Of a stretch of DNA of 64,000 nucleotides, positions 41,389 through 51,063 are shown piece after piece. The DNA is from Flavobacterium caeni. GTDB taxonomy: Bacteria; Bacteroidota; Bacteroidia; Flavobacteriales; Flavobacteriaceae. The notes under the pieces are model-generated. The model had not been told where the DNA came from and ran no database searches. It was given only the letters and a program-made list of their open reading frames with translations. Position 1 is the stretch's first letter. Every line of letters begins with the position of its first letter. The DNA is taken from positions 1-64,000 of the forward strand of contig NZ_FMVF01000011.1 of assembly GCF_900101895.1 (NCBI RefSeq), written 5' to 3'. The translations under genes and the position numbers were made by a program.

Positions 41389-42876
41389 ATGACACAACTC
41401 TTACTCAAAGGTCTGGCGTTTTGCGTAGCCGCGACCGTACTCACATCGTGTAACGACGATGACAACAACAACGGCACTACGCCGCCAACCATCAACGACA
41501 AAATCGATTTTAGTTCGCATTCCGATGTACCATCGTTTGCCTTTTCGATGGACAATGCAGACGACTTAGACATCAGCGTGCTGATCAGTAGTTCGGATGT
41601 GCTCGCGCAGTCGCCATCGTTCGTCTATGGCGCACAACCCGACGGTGCCGGGCTTATGAAAGATCCGAACAGCAACGGCTACTTGCTGATCTCGAACCAC
41701 GAAATCCTCAAATCGGTTTCGCGTGTGTATTTGGACGAAACGTTCAAGCCTGTCAAAGGCGAATACATTGTCGACGGCGTGGGCGGTTTGACAAGACTTT
41801 GCTCTGCGACACTCGCGTTGCCGCAAATCCACGGTTTCGGCCCAATGTTTTTGACTGCAGGCGAATCGGGCGAAGAAAGCATGGTGCACGGCATCAATCC
41901 GCTCGGACTGGTCAGTGACCGCGCCAGAACCGACCGTGTTTTGCCGGCTTTGGGCAAGGCGAGTATGGAAAATGCCGTGCCGCTGCCGAAGGATACTTAC
42001 CCTGGAAAAACGGTGATTTTGATTGGCGAAGACCAAAGCTATGCCGCATCGCACATCAGCGCCGGCCAACTCATCATGTATTTGACCAATACCGTCGGCG
42101 ATTTGTACAACGGCAAATTGTATGCGCTCAAACGGGTGAGTGGCAACCAGGTCGAGATGAACATGACCGTCGGCAACAGCTATGACGTCGAATTTGTAGA
42201 GGTGCCGAACGCCGTGAATTTGACCGGAGCCAGCATCAATACCACCGTCAATGACTTGGGTGCGATCCGTTTTTCACGCGTGGAAGATGTCGACTACCGC
42301 AAAGGCAACGCCGCCGCCGCACGCGAAGTATATTTTACCGCCACTGGCCAGGCGACATCGAACGCGCCGGTTGACGGCTATACCATGTGGGGCCGCGTCT
42401 ACCGTTTGAAAATGAAGGAAAACGACCCGCTCAAAGGTACACTCGAAGTCGTCGTCGAAGGCGATTCTATGCCCGGGACAGGCTTGATCAACCCCGACAA
42501 TTTGTGCGTGACCGAAAACTACGTCTACATCCAGGAAGACGGCGACAGCTACTACACGGCCGCACAACACGATTCGTACATCTGGCAGCACAATATCGCT
42601 ACTAAGGCAACCAAACCTTGGCTCAACATGAACCACAAACGCACCGATGCCGCGTGGCAGGCCGCCTACAACCAAACGGGTGAAATGCGTTTCGGCAATT
42701 GGGAATACGGCGCGATGATGGATATTTCGGATGTCATCGGCGTCCCGAACACGTTCATGGTCAACATCCACCCGCACACCTGGCAAAAAGACGCGTTCCT
42801 GAATGCCGACGGCAGCGGTACGAACACCAACAAAGAAGGCGGACAAACGATCATCATCCGCAACGTCGCCAAATAA
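41389..42876 (+). CDS. PhoX-like (DUF839) phosphatase, lipoprotein
   Basis: A 495-residue lipoprotein (LAFCVAATVLTSCNDDDNNN; acidic run after the cysteine suggests surface location). The PhoX beta-propeller signature: GYLLISNHEILKS, LTRLCSATLALP, GLINPDNLCVTENYVYIQED (acidic metal-binding), VNIHPHTWQKDAF. PhoX proteins are Ca2+/Fe3+ alkaline phosphatases; unlike classic PhoX it has no Tat signal. The peroxidase gene follows 51 bases on, after a hairpin. Confidence 0.82.
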   Translation: MTQLLLKGLAFCVAATVLTSCNDDDNNNGTTPPTINDKIDFSSHSDVPSFAFSMDNADDLDISVLISSSDVLAQSPSFVYGAQPDGAGLMKDPNSNGYLLISNHEILKSVSRVYLDETFKPVKGEYIVDGVGGLTRLCSATLALPQIHGFGPMFLTAGESGEESMVHGINPLGLVSDRARTDRVLPALGKASMENAVPLPKDTYPGKTVILIGEDQSYAASHISAGQLIMYLTNTVGDLYNGKLYALKRVSGNQVEMNMTVGNSYDVEFVEVPNAVNLTGASINTTVNDLGAIRFSRVEDVDYRKGNAAAAREVYFTATGQATSNAPVDGYTMWGRVYRLKMKENDPLKGTLEVVVEGDSMPGTGLINPDNLCVTENYVYIQEDGDSYYTAAQHDSYIWQHNIATKATKPWLNMNHKRTDAAWQAAYNQTGEMRFGNWEYGAMMDISDVIGVPNTFMVNIHPHTWQKDAFLNADGSGTNTNKEGGQTIIIRNVAK

Positions 42877-42896
42877 TTGAAACTTAATTTTATACA

Positions 42897-42919
42897 GGCA
42901 GCCCTTTCGCGGGGCTGTC
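42897..42919 (+). terminator. Hairpin between phosphatase and peroxidase genes
   Basis: CAGCCC-TTTCGCG-GGGCTG (42899-42917) 10 bases before the peroxidase ATG; weak T tract, so attenuator, terminator or mRNA-stability hairpin. Confidence 0.5.
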
Positions 42920-42927
42920 TTGGTTTG

Positions 42928-44676
42928 ATGAAAAATACTGTTCTCCTCTTGTTTTTTTTCGCGCTGATGGGCTGTTCTGATGCGCCGCGCGAAACCCTCA
43001 AAGACCATTTGCTCGAAGATTGGCGCTCGCTTGACCGCGAAGTAACCGATTTGCGAAAGCTGGTCCAATCCGATACCGATCCTAAAAAAGTCGTGCAGGC
43101 ATTCTCCCAAAGCAGGCTCGCTTACAAAAACGTCGAATGGGCGCTCGAATATTTCCAACCAGAAACGGGCCGCTTTGTCAACGGGCCGGCGCTCGATGAA
43201 ATCGAGTTTGAAGAGAACCGCGTGTTTCCGCCCGCCGGATTTCAGGTCATCGAAGAATTGCTTGCCGAAAACGACCCAAAGATCAAATCCGAAATCCTGC
43301 GCGAGATCGATATCCTACGATCGAATCTCGAGCAAGCGCGCCGTCATTTCGAGGCGATTTCGATCAGCGACGCACAGGCGCTCGACGCACTCCGCCAACA
43401 AACCTATCGGATCATCACACTTGGCATTACGGGATTTGACAGCCCAATCATGTTCACCTCGATTGCCGAAGCGGCGGTCTCGCTGAAATCCATCGGGCAA
43501 ACGCTTGAACATTTTAAAACGCCGGTTCCCGAAAAACTACGGCGCGAAATCTCGAACGCTGTACTATTTTGCAACCGCACCGATTTCAATACATTTGACC
43601 GGGCGCAATTTATCGTGCGTTTCGCCAATCCGATCAGTGCTTCGTTGGCCGAATTTCAACAGGTGGCGCGTTTGGAGACGGTGACCCGACAACGCGTCGT
43701 GCGCAACCAATCGCCTACTTTGTTCGATCGGCAGGCATTTGACGCCGATGCGTTCGTCCCGTCGAATGAATACAAAACCAATCCGCAAAAGGTCGCCTTG
43801 GGCGAAAAGCTTTTCTACGACCCGCAACTATCAGGCGACGGATCGCGCAGTTGCGCCACATGCCATCAGCCAGAAAAAGCGTTCACCGATGGTTTGCGTA
43901 CGAATTCCGCGCTCAACGGCCACAGTCTTACGCGCAATACACCGAGCTTGTCGTATGCCGCTTTCCAAAACGCGCAATTTTGGGATTTGCGCCAGCTCGA
44001 TTTGGAAAAACAAAGCGTCGACGTGATCCGCAACACCGATGAGATGCACGGCGATTTTGTGCAAATCACAAAAAAACTATCGGCAAACCCAACGTATTCC
44101 AAAGGTTTCAAAAAGGCGTTTCCGAAATCTGGACAAATTGAGGATTGGCACGTACAAAACGCTATCGCGGCCTACATCCGGACGCTCGGAAAGTTCAATT
44201 CGCGTTTCGATGCATTCATGCGCGGCGATTTGAAAGCGCTTTCAAACCAAGAAGTCGAGGGCATGAATTTGTTCATGGGTAAGGCCAAATGCGCGACGTG
44301 TCACTTTACACCTCTATTCAACGGTACGGTACCCCCGATTTACGCCAAGACCGAACAGGAAGTACTCGGCACGCCGCAAGACCACACCAACCGCGCGCAG
44401 AGTAACGATGCCGGCCGTTATGAACAAAACCAACTACCGCAATTGCGCGGCGCATTCAAGACCCCGACGGTTCGTAACGTGGCGAAGACGGCACCGTACA
44501 TGCACAATGGCGCGTTTCGCACGCTGGCCGAAGTCGTCGATTTTTATGACAGCGGCGGCGGTGTAGGACTCGGATTCAAATTGGAAAACCAAACGCTTCC
44601 GCCCGACCGGCTGAATTTGACCGCGAACGAAAAACAAGCCTTGATTGCGTTTATGGAATCGCTTTCGGACCAATAA
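42928..44676 (+). CDS. Di-heme cytochrome c peroxidase fused to an imelysin-like domain
   Basis: A 582-residue lipoprotein, start MKNTVLLLFFFALMGC at 42928. Residues 30-230 are helical and imelysin-like: SRLAYKNVEWALEYF and GFQVIEELL, the place of the GxHxxE motif (here His is Gln). Residues 260-580 are a MauG/CcpA-type peroxidase with two heme sites CATCH at 309-313 and 455-459, plus LSGDGSRSCATCH, FTDGLRTN, LRGAFKTPTVRNVAKTAPYM and HNGAF. Expected to reduce H2O2 or oxidise a partner on the periplasmic side, perhaps linked to iron or phosphate stress. Followed by a strong terminator. Confidence 0.88.
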   Translation: MKNTVLLLFFFALMGCSDAPRETLKDHLLEDWRSLDREVTDLRKLVQSDTDPKKVVQAFSQSRLAYKNVEWALEYFQPETGRFVNGPALDEIEFEENRVFPPAGFQVIEELLAENDPKIKSEILREIDILRSNLEQARRHFEAISISDAQALDALRQQTYRIITLGITGFDSPIMFTSIAEAAVSLKSIGQTLEHFKTPVPEKLRREISNAVLFCNRTDFNTFDRAQFIVRFANPISASLAEFQQVARLETVTRQRVVRNQSPTLFDRQAFDADAFVPSNEYKTNPQKVALGEKLFYDPQLSGDGSRSCATCHQPEKAFTDGLRTNSALNGHSLTRNTPSLSYAAFQNAQFWDLRQLDLEKQSVDVIRNTDEMHGDFVQITKKLSANPTYSKGFKKAFPKSGQIEDWHVQNAIAAYIRTLGKFNSRFDAFMRGDLKALSNQEVEGMNLFMGKAKCATCHFTPLFNGTVPPIYAKTEQEVLGTPQDHTNRAQSNDAGRYEQNQLPQLRGAFKTPTVRNVAKTAPYMHNGAFRTLAEVVDFYDSGGGVGLGFKLENQTLPPDRLNLTANEKQALIAFMESLSDQ

Positions 44677-44702
44677 AAAAGACCGCTTCGGCGGTCTTTT
44701 GC
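44674..44702 (+). terminator. Terminator after the peroxidase gene
   Basis: AAAGACCGC-TTCG-GCGGTCTTTT: UUCG loop and T tract. Confidence 0.93.
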
Positions 44703-44768
44703 TTTTTATGTTTCACGCGTTTTGGTGTCGTTCGAGATATTCGGTAGGGCGAAAAGGGCAATGGGAAA

Positions 44769-44898
44769 AACTTTAACAAAATGTACAGAAAATCTGTATC
44801 CAACCTATTTTTTAATTTCGTAGGGGATACCTTCATAGCCCCCTTCCCTACGGTAAAAATACATTTATTTAAGATACATCGATTACAGAAAAACTGTA
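44769..44898 (+). repeat. 130-bp twin-palindrome element, copy 2
   Basis: Palindromes TACAGAAAATCTGTA (44784) and TACAGAAAAACTGTA (44884); GTAGGG at 44820, CCCTAC at 44846. Between convergent ends of the peroxidase and parC genes. Almost identical to copy 3. Confidence 0.85.
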
Positions 44899-44920
44899 AA
44901 ATTCAACTTCCCGACGCATA

Positions 44921-47590
44921 TCAAAACAAAGTCACCTGTCCATCGTCATCCATATTGACATCTGTATCGTCGTCTGATTCAGTTACAGATGGCGTAGGCT
45001 CGGGTACTTCCTCAACCGGCGGCTCATACGGCAACGGCTCGAGCAGGTTCACCTGTTTGAGCTTGTCGGTTGTGAGTTGGTTGCCGAGCGCTTTGAATCC
45101 TTTGACGGTTATGAATGCCTCGATATCGACGGTTTGGTTTTCTTTTTGGTTGCCCTTGACTTTCGCGAACACCAATTCGGCCACGGGACGGTAGTCGGTC
45201 GAAACGATTTCAAGTTGCGAACTGGCATGATCGGTGATGAAACTGTCTTCCTTGGTTTCGTTCTCGACCAAAAAACGCTTGACAAAATAGCGCTGCTTGT
45301 CGCCGTCGTAATAAATGGCCGAAATAGGTTTGGCAGGGATCCACTTTTCAAGCACCACCATGTCTTCGTCGAAATGCGTCGTGAGTTCGGGTACAATGAC
45401 CTTGACCTTGCCCGCTTGCGAAATCACGAGCAGTTTGTCGTTCGGACGGAATTCGCCCAAGAGTTCGCCCCGCGCATCGACATTGAGCTTTTGCACCGTA
45501 TCGTCGAACCAAATCTTGCGCGGTTTGAGCGTCGAAATCCCTTTTTCCTTGAGTTCGATTTTCTTGATCGGATATTTCGAAACAAGGTTGCCTTTAGACG
45601 CGCGGCCCTTGATCGCCATGTCGGCAAAATCGACGTCCCATTTGAGTTTTTTGATGTTGCCGATCTGCCGCAGCAAAATCGTGATCACTTCGGCCTCGCC
45701 GTTCGGATTGGCCGAAAAATACAACACCTGCGAACCCTTGCTCTCGTTGGTCAAATCATACGCCTTGTCGCGCGTGATGCCCGACACATTGAAACGTTTG
45801 ATGTAGGCAGGCCCCGATTTGCCGTCGCGGTAAATCATGTTGTAGATCGTGCGTTTGTCGCTTTTGTCGAACACCGCCACGTGGATGATGTCCTTGCCCA
45901 CAAAGTTCTTCTCGGCGACTTTGGTGACCAACATCGAACCATCGCGCAAAAACACGATGACATCGTCGATATCGGAACATTCGGTCACGAATTCGTCTTT
46001 TTTGAGGCCCGTGCCGATGAAACCTTCCTCGCGGTTGACATACAGCTTGGTGTTGCGCAACACGACCTTGGTTGCCTCGATCGTGTCGAAAATGCGCAGT
46101 TCGGTTTGGCGTTCGCGGCCTTTGCCGTATTTCTCCTTAAGCCGCGTGAAATAAGCGATGGCGTAATCCGTCAGGTGTTCCAAATCGTGTTTGACCTGTT
46201 CGATGTCGCCTTCCAAAGCTTCGATTTTGTCCTGCGCCTTGTTCGAATCGTATTTGGAAATACGCATGATGCGGATGTCGAGCAACCGCAGAATATCGTC
46301 CTCGGTCACGGCGCGCTTGAGGTGCTTGACGTGTGGCTTGAGCCCATCGTCGACGGCCTTGATAACGCCTTCGCGTGTGCTTTCCTCTTCGATCAATCGG
46401 TAGATTTTGTTTTCGATGAAGATGCGCTCGAGCGACAGGAAATGCCATTGTTCTTCGAGTTCCGACAATTGGATTTCGAGTTCCTGCTTGAGCAAATCCT
46501 TGGTACGCATCGTAGAAATGCGCAACATCTCCGACACGCCGACAAACCGCGGTTTGTTGTCCTCGATGACACAACCCAGCGGCGCGACCGACGTTTCGCA
46601 GGCGGTAAACGCAAACAAAGCATCGATGGTTTTATCGGGCGAAACACCCGGAAACAAATGGATCAGGATTTCGACATCGGCCGCAGTGTTGTCCTCGATT
46701 TTTTTGATCTTGATCTTGCCTTTGTCGTTGGCTTTGAGGATCGAATCGATGAGCGACGTCGTATTGGTCGAAAACGGAATCTGCGAAATAACCAGCGTCG
46801 ATTTGTCGAGTTGCGCAATCTTGGCACGCACCCGAACGCGTCCGCCACGCATACCATCGTTGTAATTGGTCACATCGGCGATGCCCGCGGTCTGGAAATC
46901 GGGGAACAACTGGAACGATTTGCCTTTGAGGATGCGGATCGACGCATCGATGAGCTCGTTGAAATTGTGCGGCAACACTTTGGTGGACAAACCGACGGCA
47001 ATTCCCTCGGCGCCTTGTGCGAGCAACAACGGGAATTTGACCGGCAGATTGATCGGCTCGGCTTTACGGCCGTCGTAGGACAATCCCCACTCGGTGATTT
47101 TCGGGCTGTACAAAACCTCTAGCGCGAACTTGGACAAACGCGCCTCGATGTAACGCGAAGCCGCCGCGCCGTCGCCCGTGAGGATGTTGCCCCAGTTGCC
47201 CTGCGTATCGATCAGCAATTCCTTTTGCCCGATTTGCACCATCGCGTCGCCGATACTCGCATCGCCGTGTGGGTGGTACTGCATCGTGTGCCCGACCACG
47301 TTCGCGACCTTGTTGTAACGGCCGTCGTCAAGTTCCTTGAGCGAGTGCATGATGCGACGCTGGACGGGTTTGAAACCGTCTTCGATGGCCGGCACCGCGC
47401 GCTCGAGGATCACATAGGACGCGTAATCGAGGAACCAATCCTTGTACATACCGGTTACCTTGGTAATCGTGTCCTCGGGATTGACTTCGTTATGTTCGTA
47501 AAAATGATCGCCGGATGAAGTTTCACCTTCGGCCGGAAGTTCATTTTCGTTGTCGTTCAAATTCAAATCTTCTTGTTCTTCTTCGCTCAT
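44921..47590 (-). CDS. parC: DNA topoisomerase IV / gyrase subunit A
   Basis: An 889-residue type IIA topoisomerase A subunit. The winged-helix region has KPVQRRIMHSL, YHPHGDASIGDAMVQIGQ and catalytic Tyr147 in ASRYIEARLSKFA. A coiled coil (about 400-480) and a six-bladed C-terminal domain follow. The C-terminal domain lacks a clear GyrA box (QRRGGxG), so topoisomerase IV fits better. Passes one DNA duplex through another with ParE (48700). An unrelated A/T-rich gene lies between the two subunits. Confidence 0.93.
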   Translation of the reverse strand: MSEEEQEDLNLNDNENELPAEGETSSGDHFYEHNEVNPEDTITKVTGMYKDWFLDYASYVILERAVPAIEDGFKPVQRRIMHSLKELDDGRYNKVANVVGHTMQYHPHGDASIGDAMVQIGQKELLIDTQGNWGNILTGDGAAASRYIEARLSKFALEVLYSPKITEWGLSYDGRKAEPINLPVKFPLLLAQGAEGIAVGLSTKVLPHNFNELIDASIRILKGKSFQLFPDFQTAGIADVTNYNDGMRGGRVRVRAKIAQLDKSTLVISQIPFSTNTTSLIDSILKANDKGKIKIKKIEDNTAADVEILIHLFPGVSPDKTIDALFAFTACETSVAPLGCVIEDNKPRFVGVSEMLRISTMRTKDLLKQELEIQLSELEEQWHFLSLERIFIENKIYRLIEEESTREGVIKAVDDGLKPHVKHLKRAVTEDDILRLLDIRIMRISKYDSNKAQDKIEALEGDIEQVKHDLEHLTDYAIAYFTRLKEKYGKGRERQTELRIFDTIEATKVVLRNTKLYVNREEGFIGTGLKKDEFVTECSDIDDVIVFLRDGSMLVTKVAEKNFVGKDIIHVAVFDKSDKRTIYNMIYRDGKSGPAYIKRFNVSGITRDKAYDLTNESKGSQVLYFSANPNGEAEVITILLRQIGNIKKLKWDVDFADMAIKGRASKGNLVSKYPIKKIELKEKGISTLKPRKIWFDDTVQKLNVDARGELLGEFRPNDKLLVISQAGKVKVIVPELTTHFDEDMVVLEKWIPAKPISAIYYDGDKQRYFVKRFLVENETKEDSFITDHASSQLEIVSTDYRPVAELVFAKVKGNQKENQTVDIEAFITVKGFKALGNQLTTDKLKQVNLLEPLPYEPPVEEVPEPTPSVTESDDDTDVNMDDDGQVTLF

Positions 47591-47659
47591 ATTTTTAGTC
47601 GAATGCCAAATGTCGAAAGTCGAACGAGTCGACCGTTAGCCAATTGACGATAATCTGGG

Positions 47660-48475
47660 CTATTTGCTATTTTCTATTTCTATTAATCTGGTTCGCAAGT
47701 AATCGATTTCCTTGTGCAATTTTTCGATTTTTAAAGTTTTTTGCTTGGTATCTTTTTTCTTTTCCCATTCGATTAGACTCTTTTGTTTCCAATCCAATTG
47801 AACTTTTTCGAGCGGAATAAAATCTTCGTCATCCATATTTTCGCGTCGCGTGTCCAACTCATCGAATTTCTCATCCCTATCGTTTGGGTAGCCAAAAAAA
47901 GAGATTTCATATAACAAAGAACCAATCACTTCTCCGAATTTAAATTCTTTGATACCGTTTAGAAACTTCGTCTTTTTGAGCTTTTTTTCTTCCCAGATTT
48001 CACCATGACTGTATCTACTGTATTCAATCTTAGTATTTAGTTTGAAAGTTGCAGTCTTTAAATTAGAAAGATTTGCGAAAGCCAGTCCATAGTTTTCTTT
48101 GTCGTTCTTTTTCTTTCCTGTAAGATTAACATACTCCGTAATTTCAAAAAGCGGAGGTCCAAATTCTTTGAAGTTGTCGACATCCACGGCCCATGAAAAT
48201 TCCAGTCGATTTATTGTAAAATCTTCATTTAAATGAGCTTCTGAAATTGATTCATTGTAAAAAGCATTGAATTTAAATCCTCTTGTGTAGGCCAAAAATG
48301 TTTGGTCGACGTCGTGTTCATGCTTTTTCAAAATCTTCATCAAATCAAAAAAAGTCAATGTTTTTTCGAATTTTGGAACATGAAGCATATAAAACGAAAG
48401 CGGGCGATCAATTTTTACAAGCTTACCCGATTTGACGTAAAATCCGTTTTTTTTGATGTAGATGTATGGACTCAT
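47660..48475 (-). CDS. A/T-rich orphan gene between parC and parE
   Basis: A 271-residue predicted cytoplasmic protein; lysine- and aromatic-rich (SPYIYIKKNGFYVKSGKLVK, NRLEFSWAVDVDNF), ending in a charged coiled coil of about 45 residues (EWEKKKDTKQKTLKIEKLHK). Much more A/T-rich than both neighbours and flanked by intergenic repeat sequences (47595-47650, 48542-48700), which points to insertion. Family unknown. Confidence 0.7.
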   Translation of the reverse strand: MSPYIYIKKNGFYVKSGKLVKIDRPLSFYMLHVPKFEKTLTFFDLMKILKKHEHDVDQTFLAYTRGFKFNAFYNESISEAHLNEDFTINRLEFSWAVDVDNFKEFGPPLFEITEYVNLTGKKKNDKENYGLAFANLSNLKTATFKLNTKIEYSRYSHGEIWEEKKLKKTKFLNGIKEFKFGEVIGSLLYEISFFGYPNDRDEKFDELDTRRENMDDEDFIPLEKVQLDWKQKSLIEWEKKKDTKQKTLKIEKLHKEIDYLRTRLIEIENSK

Positions 48476-48541
48476 TTTTCGTATCGCCTAACGAGCGAAT
48501 TTGCATCATTTTACTACTGACTTCATTTTATGACGGTGTGC

Positions 48542-48630
48542 AGCCCGGATCGCAGCGGCATCCTTTTGCGGCCGCAGCGCAGCGGAGGCCGTAAAAGATA
48601 AAGCGGAGAGCCGGAATTGTCTGCCCAAAT
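48542..48630 (+). repeat. Palindromic intergenic element, copy E
   Basis: GCCCGGATCGCAGCGGCATC, CTTTTGCGGCC, loop, GGCCGTAAAAGATAAAGCGG, AGAGCCGG. Stem TTTTGCGGCC/GGCCGTAAAA. A GACTTTTGACTTTCGACT heptamer remnant follows at 48684. Confidence 0.75.
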
Positions 48631-48699
48631 TCAAAATTTAATTATCGCCAAAAACCTCGGTCAGCTTGCCTTTACGAATTTATGACTTTTGACTTTCGA

Positions 48700-50550
48700 C
48701 TAACTTTCGACCGCGTCGATTTCTACCTTCAAATTGTTGATGATGAAATCCTGACGGTCTGGCGTGTTCTTGCCCATGTAAAACTCCAACAGCGTCTCGA
48801 TAGACGTGGCGCCGTCGAGCATCACGGGGTCGAGACGGATGTCGTCGCCGATAAAATGTACGAACTCGTCGGGCGAGATTTCTCCCAAACCTTTGAATCG
48901 CGTGATTTCGGGCTTTGGTTTTAATTTTTCGATGGCCGCCACGCGCTCTTCCTCGCTGTAGCAGTAAATTGTTTCTTTTTTATTGCGGACGCGGAACAGC
49001 GGCGTTTGCAGGATGTACAGGTGGTTTTCCTTGATGAGTTCGGGGAAAAACTGCAGGAAAAACGTGATGAGCAGCAGGCGGATGTGCATGCCGTCTACAT
49101 CGGCGTCGGTGGCGATGACGATGTTGTTGTAGCGCAGGTTTTCCATCTCGTCCTCGATGTCGAGCGCGGCCTGCAACAGGTTGAACTCTTCGTTTTCGTA
49201 GACGATTTTTTTGGTCATGCCGTACGAATTCAAAGGCTTACCCCGCAAACTGAATACCGCTTGGGTGTTGACGTCGCGCGATTTGGTGATCGAACCCGAT
49301 GCCGAGTCGCCCTCGGTGATGAACAGCGTGCTTTCGAGCGATTTCGGGTTTTTCGTATCGGTCAGGTGAACGCGGCAATCGCGTAGTTTTTTGTTGTGCA
49401 AACTGGCTTTCTTGGCCCTGTCGCGCGCGAGTTTGCGGATGCCCGAGAGTTCTTTGCGTTCGCGTTCGGCTTGCAGGATCTTGCGCAACAACGCATCGGC
49501 TACTTCCGGATTTTTGTGCAAAAAGTTGTCGAGGTTGGTCTTGACGAAGTCGTTGATGAACGTACGGACGGTGGTGAGCCCCGGCCCCATCTCGGTCGAG
49601 CCCAATTTGGTTTTGGTTTGCGACTCGAACACCGGCTCCATGACCTTGACCGAAATCGCGCTCACGATCGACTTTCGGATGTCGGAACCTTCGAACGGTT
49701 TGTTGTAAAATTCGCGGATGGTTTTGACCGCCGCTTCACGAAAAGCCGCCAAATGCGTACCGCCCTGCGTGGTGTTTTGCCCGTTGACGAACGAATAATA
49801 CTCCTCGCTGTATTGCGTTTTGGAGTGCGTCATCGCAATTTCGATGTCGTCGCCTTTGAGGTGGATGATCGGGTATTCCTGGTCTTCGACGTGGATCGTC
49901 TCGGCCAGCAAATCCTTGAGGCCATTCTCGGAATAGTATTTTTCGCCGTTGTAAATGATGGTCAAACCATTGTTCAAATAACAATAGTTCTTGAGCATTT
50001 TGACGACGTACTCGTTGCGGAATTTGTAGTTCTTGAAAATCGTATCGTCGGGAACGAAGACAACTTTGGTGCCCTTGCGTTTGGTGGTGTCGATGACGTC
50101 TTCTTCAAGCGTCAGGTTTCCGGCAGAGAATTCGGCGGCTTTTTGTTTGTCGTCGCGGACCGATTCTACGCGGAAATAATTCGACAACGCGTTCACCGCC
50201 TTGGTACCGACGCCGTTGAGCCCGACCGATTTCTTGAACGCGAGCGAATCGTATTTACCGCCCGTGTTCATCTTGGACACCACATCGACCACCTTGCCGA
50301 GTGGAATCCCACGACCGTAATCGCGTACCGAAACTGTTTTGTCCTTGATCGTGACTTCGATGGTTTTGCCCGCGCCCATGACGAATTCGTCGATACAGTT
50401 GTCGATGACTTCCTTCAAGAGAATGTAGATGCCGTCGTCGGGGCTCGAACCGTCGCCCAGCTTGCCGATGTACATGCCGGGACGCATCCGGATGTGCTCT
50501 TTCCAGTCGAGCGATCGTATGTTGTCTTCGGTATACTGCGTTTCTGCCAT
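48700..50550 (-). CDS. parE: DNA topoisomerase IV / gyrase subunit B
   Basis: A 616-residue GHKL ATPase subunit. VRKRPGMY-type start [22 protein letters not shown] (Bergerat N box), [24 protein letters not shown] (lid). The Toprim domain has [12 protein letters not shown] (Glu) and [14 protein letters not shown] (DxD). Supplies ATP-driven gate closure for ParC. Its length of 616 fits ParE rather than the longer GyrB types. Confidence 0.95.
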   Translation of the reverse strand: MAETQYTEDNIRSLDWKEHIRMRPGMYIGKLGDGSSPDDGIYILLKEVIDNCIDEFVMGAGKTIEVTIKDKTVSVRDYGRGIPLGKVVDVVSKMNTGGKYDSLAFKKSVGLNGVGTKAVNALSNYFRVESVRDDKQKAAEFSAGNLTLEEDVIDTTKRKGTKVVFVPDDTIFKNYKFRNEYVVKMLKNYCYLNNGLTIIYNGEKYYSENGLKDLLAETIHVEDQEYPIIHLKGDDIEIAMTHSKTQYSEEYYSFVNGQNTTQGGTHLAAFREAAVKTIREFYNKPFEGSDIRKSIVSAISVKVMEPVFESQTKTKLGSTEMGPGLTTVRTFINDFVKTNLDNFLHKNPEVADALLRKILQAERERKELSGIRKLARDRAKKASLHNKKLRDCRVHLTDTKNPKSLESTLFITEGDSASGSITKSRDVNTQAVFSLRGKPLNSYGMTKKIVYENEEFNLLQAALDIEDEMENLRYNNIVIATDADVDGMHIRLLLITFFLQFFPELIKENHLYILQTPLFRVRNKKETIYCYSEEERVAAIEKLKPKPEITRFKGLGEISPDEFVHFIGDDIRLDPVMLDGATSIETLLEFYMGKNTPDRQDFIINNLKVEIDAVES

Positions 50551-50635
50551 GCGGGGTTGTGATTTTTGCTAATTTAAGGCAGCGACGCCAGAAAGCAAAA
50601 GGGATGGCGTTAAAGTTATCAATACGATATTGACA

Positions 50636-50702
50636 AAAAATTCCAAATTCCAAGCACCAAATTCCAATCGTTTGTGTTGGAGTTTGGGATTTGGAATTTT
50701 CT
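50636..50702. repeat. Imperfect palindrome of AAATTCCAA units
   Basis: AAAAATTCCAAATTCCAA at the left and TTTGGGATTTGGAATTTT at the right form long arms around a loop with CCAAATTCCAAT. Confidence 0.7.
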
Positions 50703-50754
50703 ATTGTTATTTTTTATTTGGGCGTGCCGGCGCAGAAGTTTGTTGCTTTGATTG

Positions 50755-50840
50755 GGATTTCTCGGGCGCCGTCGCGCTGTCCGCTATATCTTTTGCTCGT
50801 TCCTCGCAAAAGGATTTTCATTTCCATCGCTCACGCAAAC
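50755..50840 (-). repeat. Palindromic intergenic element, copy F
   Basis: Minus strand: GTTTGCGTGAGCGATGGAAA, TGAAAATCCTTTTGCGAGG, loop, GAGCAAAAGATATAGCGGAC, AGCGCGACGGCGCCCGAG. Confidence 0.75.
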
Positions 50841-50933
50841 ACCGCAAAGAATTTAGTGTCTTGAAACAACGAAAAATTGTCGCAAAAATCGCTAAACACT
50901 ATCGAGGAAAAGATGGGAACTCCGCAAATTGAA

Positions 50934-51063
50934 AACTTTAACAAAATGTACAGAAAATCTGTATCCAAGCTATTTTTTAATTTCGTAGGGGATACCTTCA
51001 TAGCCCCCTTCCCTACGGTAAAAATACATTTTTAAAACGAAGATCCGGTACAGAAAATCTGTA
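50934..51063 (+). repeat. 130-bp twin-palindrome element, copy 3
   Basis: Palindromes TACAGAAAATCTGTA at 50949 and again at 51049; GTAGGG at 50985, CCCTAC at 51011. Same spacing as copies 1 and 2. Downstream of the transglutaminase gene end and upstream of parE. Confidence 0.85.

Noticed and set aside
45077-47122. Long plus-strand ORF of 681 codons
   Set aside because: Lies fully antisense to parC; its length reflects the codon bias of the real gene.
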